NCBI GenBank assembly: GCA_015494065.1
Contig: WGCA01000004.1
Location: forward strand, 1 to 64,000
DNA: 64,000 bases
Source of the DNA: Thermodesulfobacteriaceae bacterium
Lineage (GTDB): Bacteria > Desulfobacterota > Thermodesulfobacteria > Thermodesulfobacteriales > Thermodesulfatatoraceae
Direction of reading: 5' to 3'
The notes under the pieces are model-generated. The model was not told the DNA's origin and made no database searches. It was given only the letters and a program-made list of their open reading frames with translations. This document shows, piece after piece, positions 61,312 to 64,000 of this stretch; position 1 is the first letter of the stretch, and every line of letters begins with the position of its first letter. Made by a program: the position numbers and the translations under genes.

Positions 61312-62154
61312 TTAGCGGCAATGAGGGGAAGGTAAATTTTCTCCCAGGCCGTACCGGTGGGGATTGTTTTCGTAAACGGGGAGTATTTCGGGCAGAAGCC
61401 TCTTAATGGCTGCTATGCGTGTTTCATCGGTGGGATGGGTGGAAAGGAAGGCCGGGGGACGCGGTTTACCCCGGGCCGCGGCCCTCATCCTCTGCCAAAA
61501 ACGAAGCGCTTCCCGGGGGTCGTACCCGGCGCGGGCCATTAGATAAAGACCGATGTGGTCGGCCTCGAGCTCCTGTTTGCGGCTGTAAGGCAGAATGACC
61601 CCTACCGTGGCCCCTAGCCCGTAGGCGGTAAGGAAGATCTTCCTGGTCTCGGGATCTTTGAGGTCAAGGACCTCGGCCAATAAGACCTCACCGAAGGCAG
61701 CGGCCAGCCCTAAACTCAGCCTTTCTGCTCCGTGGCGGGCGATGGCGTGGCCTATCTCGTGTCCTAACACCGCTGCCAAGCCGGCTTCGTTTTTTGCCAC
61801 GGGGATAATGCCGGTATAAACAAAAACTTTTCCTCCGGGCAGACAAAAGGCGTTGATGACTTTTGGCTTGTCAATTACCCAAAATTCCCAGGGAAGGTTT
61901 TTACCCGTAGCCCGGGCGATGCGCTCTCCCACCCGTTTAACCATGGCGTTGAGCTTGGGATCACGGCAAATTTTTTCCTTCTTTAAAATTTCACGGGAGG
62001 CCTCAAGGCCGAGGCGCAACTCGGTCTGGGGGTCAATAATGATAAATTGTTTGCGCCCGGTAACCGGGGCCGTGGCGCATCCCGCCAGGAAAAGAAAAAA
62101 TAGCGGCAGGAAAAGGAGTCTATACGTTGCGTAATTCAACCTTGGCGGAAACAT
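61312..62154 (-). CDS. M48-family metalloprotease lipoprotein
   Basis: This 280-residue protein has a lipoprotein signal (lipobox LAGC, Cys about 26) and the gluzincin zinc motif [12 protein letters not shown] with the third ligand Glu in [20 protein letters not shown]. It is one-domain, without the TPR part of BepA, so it is closer to LoiP or Oma1-like proteases that act in outer-membrane quality control. The final [12 protein letters not shown] is typical. It overlaps the 3' end of the activase gene by 35 bases. Confidence 0.88.
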   Translation of the reverse strand: MFPPRLNYATYRLLFLPLFFLFLAGCATAPVTGRKQFIIIDPQTELRLGLEASREILKKEKICRDPKLNAMVKRVGERIARATGKNLPWEFWVIDKPKVINAFCLPGGKVFVYTGIIPVAKNEAGLAAVLGHEIGHAIARHGAERLSLGLAAAFGEVLLAEVLDLKDPETRKIFLTAYGLGATVGVILPYSRKQELEADHIGLYLMARAGYDPREALRFWQRMRAAARGKPRPPAFLSTHPTDETRIAAIKRLLPEILPVYENNPHRYGLGENLPSPHCR

Positions 62155-62818
62155 GTTTGCGCAAAAAGGACCTTAATTCTTCCAATTCCTCCGGGCCATA
62201 TAGCCCAAGATCTCTATCCGGTTCAAGGATTTCGGCTTCAGCTATAAAACGCTGAAGCGCTATGTGCGGCACTCCGTCTAAAAAAGGTAACATTTCTTCT
62301 AAATCTCTTTTGGAAACAAAATAAGGTACAGCGGTTATCCTGATTTCAAAAGGGAGGCCTTTTCCTTTGAGGATAGTCAGAGATTCTTTGACGGGTTCAA
62401 AATCACCTCTGAGTTCTACATATCTTGCCGGAGACGTCTTCAGGTCCAAGGCTACGTAATCAAGGAGGTCTTCTTCCATCAAGTTTTTGAGGACTTCTGG
62501 CCGCGAGCCGTTGGTGTCCAGTTTGATAGCCAGGCTGGTTTCTGCCCTTATCCTTTCAAGGAGGGAGCGCAGAAGATTTTTGCTGAGGGTGGGTTCCCCT
62601 CCCGTTACGACTACCCCCTGAATAAACCCTTCCCGTTTGCGGAGTTGAATAAGGATTTCTTCCGGCGCAAGGGTCTCAAGGTTCTTTAACCGTTCCGGCA
62701 GGACAAGGTCTACGTTATAACAGAAGGGACAACGGAAATTGCACCCGGAGAAAAAGACCACCGCGGCTAGTCTGCCCGGGAAATCGACTAAACTCGTCCC
62801 CCGAAAACCTTTGATCAT
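62120..62818 (-). CDS. Anaerobic ribonucleotide-reductase-type radical-SAM activating protein
   Basis: This 232-residue radical-SAM enzyme has CNFRCPFC early (residues 26-33), GGEPTLS (SAM-binding GGE) and a long C-terminal part with YVALDLKTSP and IRITAVPYFVSK. It matches the NrdG2/TIGR02495 type of activases that make the glycyl radical in class III ribonucleotide reductase. The reductase itself is not in the window, so another glycyl enzyme is possible. It also overlaps the protease gene. Confidence 0.85.
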   Translation of the reverse strand: MIKGFRGTSLVDFPGRLAAVVFFSGCNFRCPFCYNVDLVLPERLKNLETLAPEEILIQLRKREGFIQGVVVTGGEPTLSKNLLRSLLERIRAETSLAIKLDTNGSRPEVLKNLMEEDLLDYVALDLKTSPARYVELRGDFEPVKESLTILKGKGLPFEIRITAVPYFVSKRDLEEMLPFLDGVPHIALQRFIAEAEILEPDRDLGLYGPEELEELRSFLRKHVSAKVELRNV

Positions 62819-62925
62819 GTCCTTTAAATAAAACAGAAATTCTGCAAAAACCTAGCCCAATTTAGCCTCTTTGTGATCCGTTCCCTTTTCGGAAGCAGAC
62901 CAATGGCTCGCGATGAAGGCCCAGG

Positions 62926-64000
62926 CTACCTCTTCTCGGTCTTGAGAGGGACCACTTCTTTTAAAGGGCAGAGAGGTTCAAGGCGCCGGTCCCAATTTTC
63001 GTGGGCTATATCCCACAGGTCATCGACGGCGTTTTTAAGGGAGGGGTATATCCTTTGGGGGTCTAGCTTAAAGCGGGGGTCTCTTTCAAGGACGTCTAAG
63101 ATTTTTTCGTTGAAAGAAGAGAAGGCCACCACAAAACCACCGGCGGCTAGTCTTTCTACCAGCAGTTCGAGAGTTTTGACGCCGGAGGCGTCAAGGTAGT
63201 TGAGGCCGCCGCATTCAAAGATGATGACCCGAAGACGGGGGAATTGGCGAAGGATCTTTAAGGTTTTGTTTTCGATATAACTCAGGTTGGCGAAGAAGAG
63301 AGGACCATTAATCCTGATAACGGCCAGATAGTTACACAGGGCCAGACCATTTTTGCGGGCGTCACGAAAGACTCCGTCTGGTGCTAAGGAAAGTTCCGCC
63401 AGAGAGGGGCGCATCTTATGGTAGAAAAAGACGGCTATGCTAAGAAGGACACCTAAGATGATGCCTTTGTCCAGATGCGGAGCGGTATAAAGAGTAACCA
63501 GAAAAGTGATGATGCAGATCACCCCGTCCGGGAAAAATACTTTCAAGATACGGGCCACTTCTTTTACGTGAAGCAGGCCAAGGACCGCGTTCATGACCAC
63601 GGCGGCCAGGACGGCTTGGGGTAGATAGTAGAGAAGGGGCGTAAAATAAAGGAGGGTAACCACTACGCAAAGACCGGTAAAAACGCTTGACAGTGCTGAA
63701 ACCGCGCCGGCTTGGTAATTGACCGCCGAACGGGAAAAGGAACCAGAGACCGGGTAGCTCTGAAAGAAGGAACCTACGATATTGGCCAGCCCCTGGCCGA
63801 TGAGCTCCTGGTTCGCGTCGAGTTTCTGTCCAGTTCTGGCAGCCAGGGCTTTGGCGATAGAGATGGCCTCCATGTAACCCAAAAGGGAGATGATGAGGGC
63901 GGCGGAAAGGAGCTTTTGGGCCAGCTTAAGATCCATTAAGGGCTTGGAAAAGCCGGGTAGCCCCCGAGGAATGGCCCCAACGATTTCTCCGCCTCCAAAG
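62926..64000 (-). CDS. SulP-family anion transporter, C-terminal part (cut by window edge)
   Basis: The visible 358 codons are open to the right edge. The upstream text PRGLPGFSKPLMDLKLAQKLL resembles the middle of SulP transporters. Several membrane segments follow (SYPVSGSFSRSAVNYQAGA, the SulP signature region), then a cytoplasmic STAS domain (GPLFFANLSYIENKTL, VIIFECGGLNYLDASGVKTLELL). SulP proteins carry sulfate, bicarbonate or similar anions. Sulfate would fit a sulfur-metabolising host but is not shown by sequence. The apparent internal ATG at 63936 is not the start. Confidence 0.88.
   Translation of the reverse strand, partial: FGGGEIVGAIPRGLPGFSKPLMDLKLAQKLLSAALIISLLGYMEAISIAKALAARTGQKLDANQELIGQGLANIVGSFFQSYPVSGSFSRSAVNYQAGAVSALSSVFTGLCVVVTLLYFTPLLYYLPQAVLAAVVMNAVLGLLHVKEVARILKVFFPDGVICIITFLVTLYTAPHLDKGIILGVLLSIAVFFYHKMRPSLAELSLAPDGVFRDARKNGLALCNYLAVIRINGPLFFANLSYIENKTLKILRQFPRLRVIIFECGGLNYLDASGVKTLELLVERLAAGGFVVAFSSFNEKILDVLERDPRFKLDPQRIYPSLKNAVDDLWDIAHENWDRRLEPLCPLKEVVPLKTEKR

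Noticed and set aside
1-64000. tRNA, rRNA, CRISPR arrays or intact insertion sequences
   Set aside because: I looked for T-loop sequences, repeated spacers and transposase motifs and saw none; short or unusual RNAs could still be missed without covariance-model searches.

Overview
The window looks like chromosomal DNA of a thermophilic or at least anaerobic, Gram-negative, sulfur-metabolising bacterium of the Thermodesulfobacteriota / deltaproteobacterial type. The outer membrane is shown by bamD, an Mla lipid-transport operon and two porins. The anaerobic, sulfur-linked life is inferred from a CoA-disulfide/polysulfide reductase with a rhodanese tail, small multihaem c-type cytochromes, two NrfD-type membrane quinone proteins with a four-cluster ferredoxin, an anaerobic radical-SAM activase and a two-gene Suf (SMS-like) Fe-S assembly system. 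There is no rRNA, tRNA, CRISPR array, phage or intact insertion sequence, so species-level placement is not proven.

Layout. 1-1.3 kb: an AT-rich accessory patch with two decayed VapC toxin fragments, then an intact VapBC pair with its own operator. 1.3-3.8 kb (minus): DUF190-CrcB and the CoA-disulfide-reductase-like flavoprotein. 4-7.9 kb (plus): a DUF5335/DUF2934-like protein, trpD, a YchF-like GTPase and mtaB. 8-12 kb (plus): mlaE-mlaF-mlaD and a Trp-rich secreted protein, behind a perfect FNR-type palindrome. 12-20.6 kb: an NtrB/NtrC-type two-component system, an MscS channel, an EndoIII-like glycosylase, an EamA permease, an MTA/SAH deaminase, a LOG-like protein, pcm, a lipoprotein and an acidic zinc-ribbon protein. 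20.6-28.5 kb (minus): a tight train nifS-MFS-PAP2-GT39-radA-trxA-trxB-bamD. 28.6-35.2 kb: a UvrD-type helicase, tyrA, a TraB-like/MoxR pair and engB. 35.3-36.7 kb: a porin.

36.9-44.3 kb (minus) is the most interesting block. It holds two NrfD paralogues, a MerR regulator with a Cys-rich tail, a 76-residue membrane protein, a triple-PAS sigma-54 activator, a trihaem cytochrome, a Tat-type four-cluster ferredoxin and a tetrahaem cytochrome, but no molybdopterin catalytic subunit. A good -24/-12 sigma-54 promoter lies upstream of the small-membrane-protein/NrfD genes. Three copies of a 19-bp GGGC..GCCC element lie 100-250 bp farther upstream, up to the end of the activator gene, which is the layout expected of enhancer sites. 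tatC-tatB lie next door and could export the ferredoxin. An alanine racemase that seems to start at ATT follows.

47-48.9 kb: sufC-sufB. 49.2-58.8 kb (plus): an acetate-type module: SSS-family symporter, TPR protein, isochorismatase-like hydrolase, a membrane PAS-DEDDh exonuclease fusion, a CBS-DUF294 nucleotidyltransferase-like protein, a porin and acetyl-CoA synthetase. 58.8-64 kb (minus): rimM, khpA, rpsP, ffh, an M48 lipoprotein protease, an NrdG-like activase and the C-terminal part of a SulP transporter cut by the right edge.
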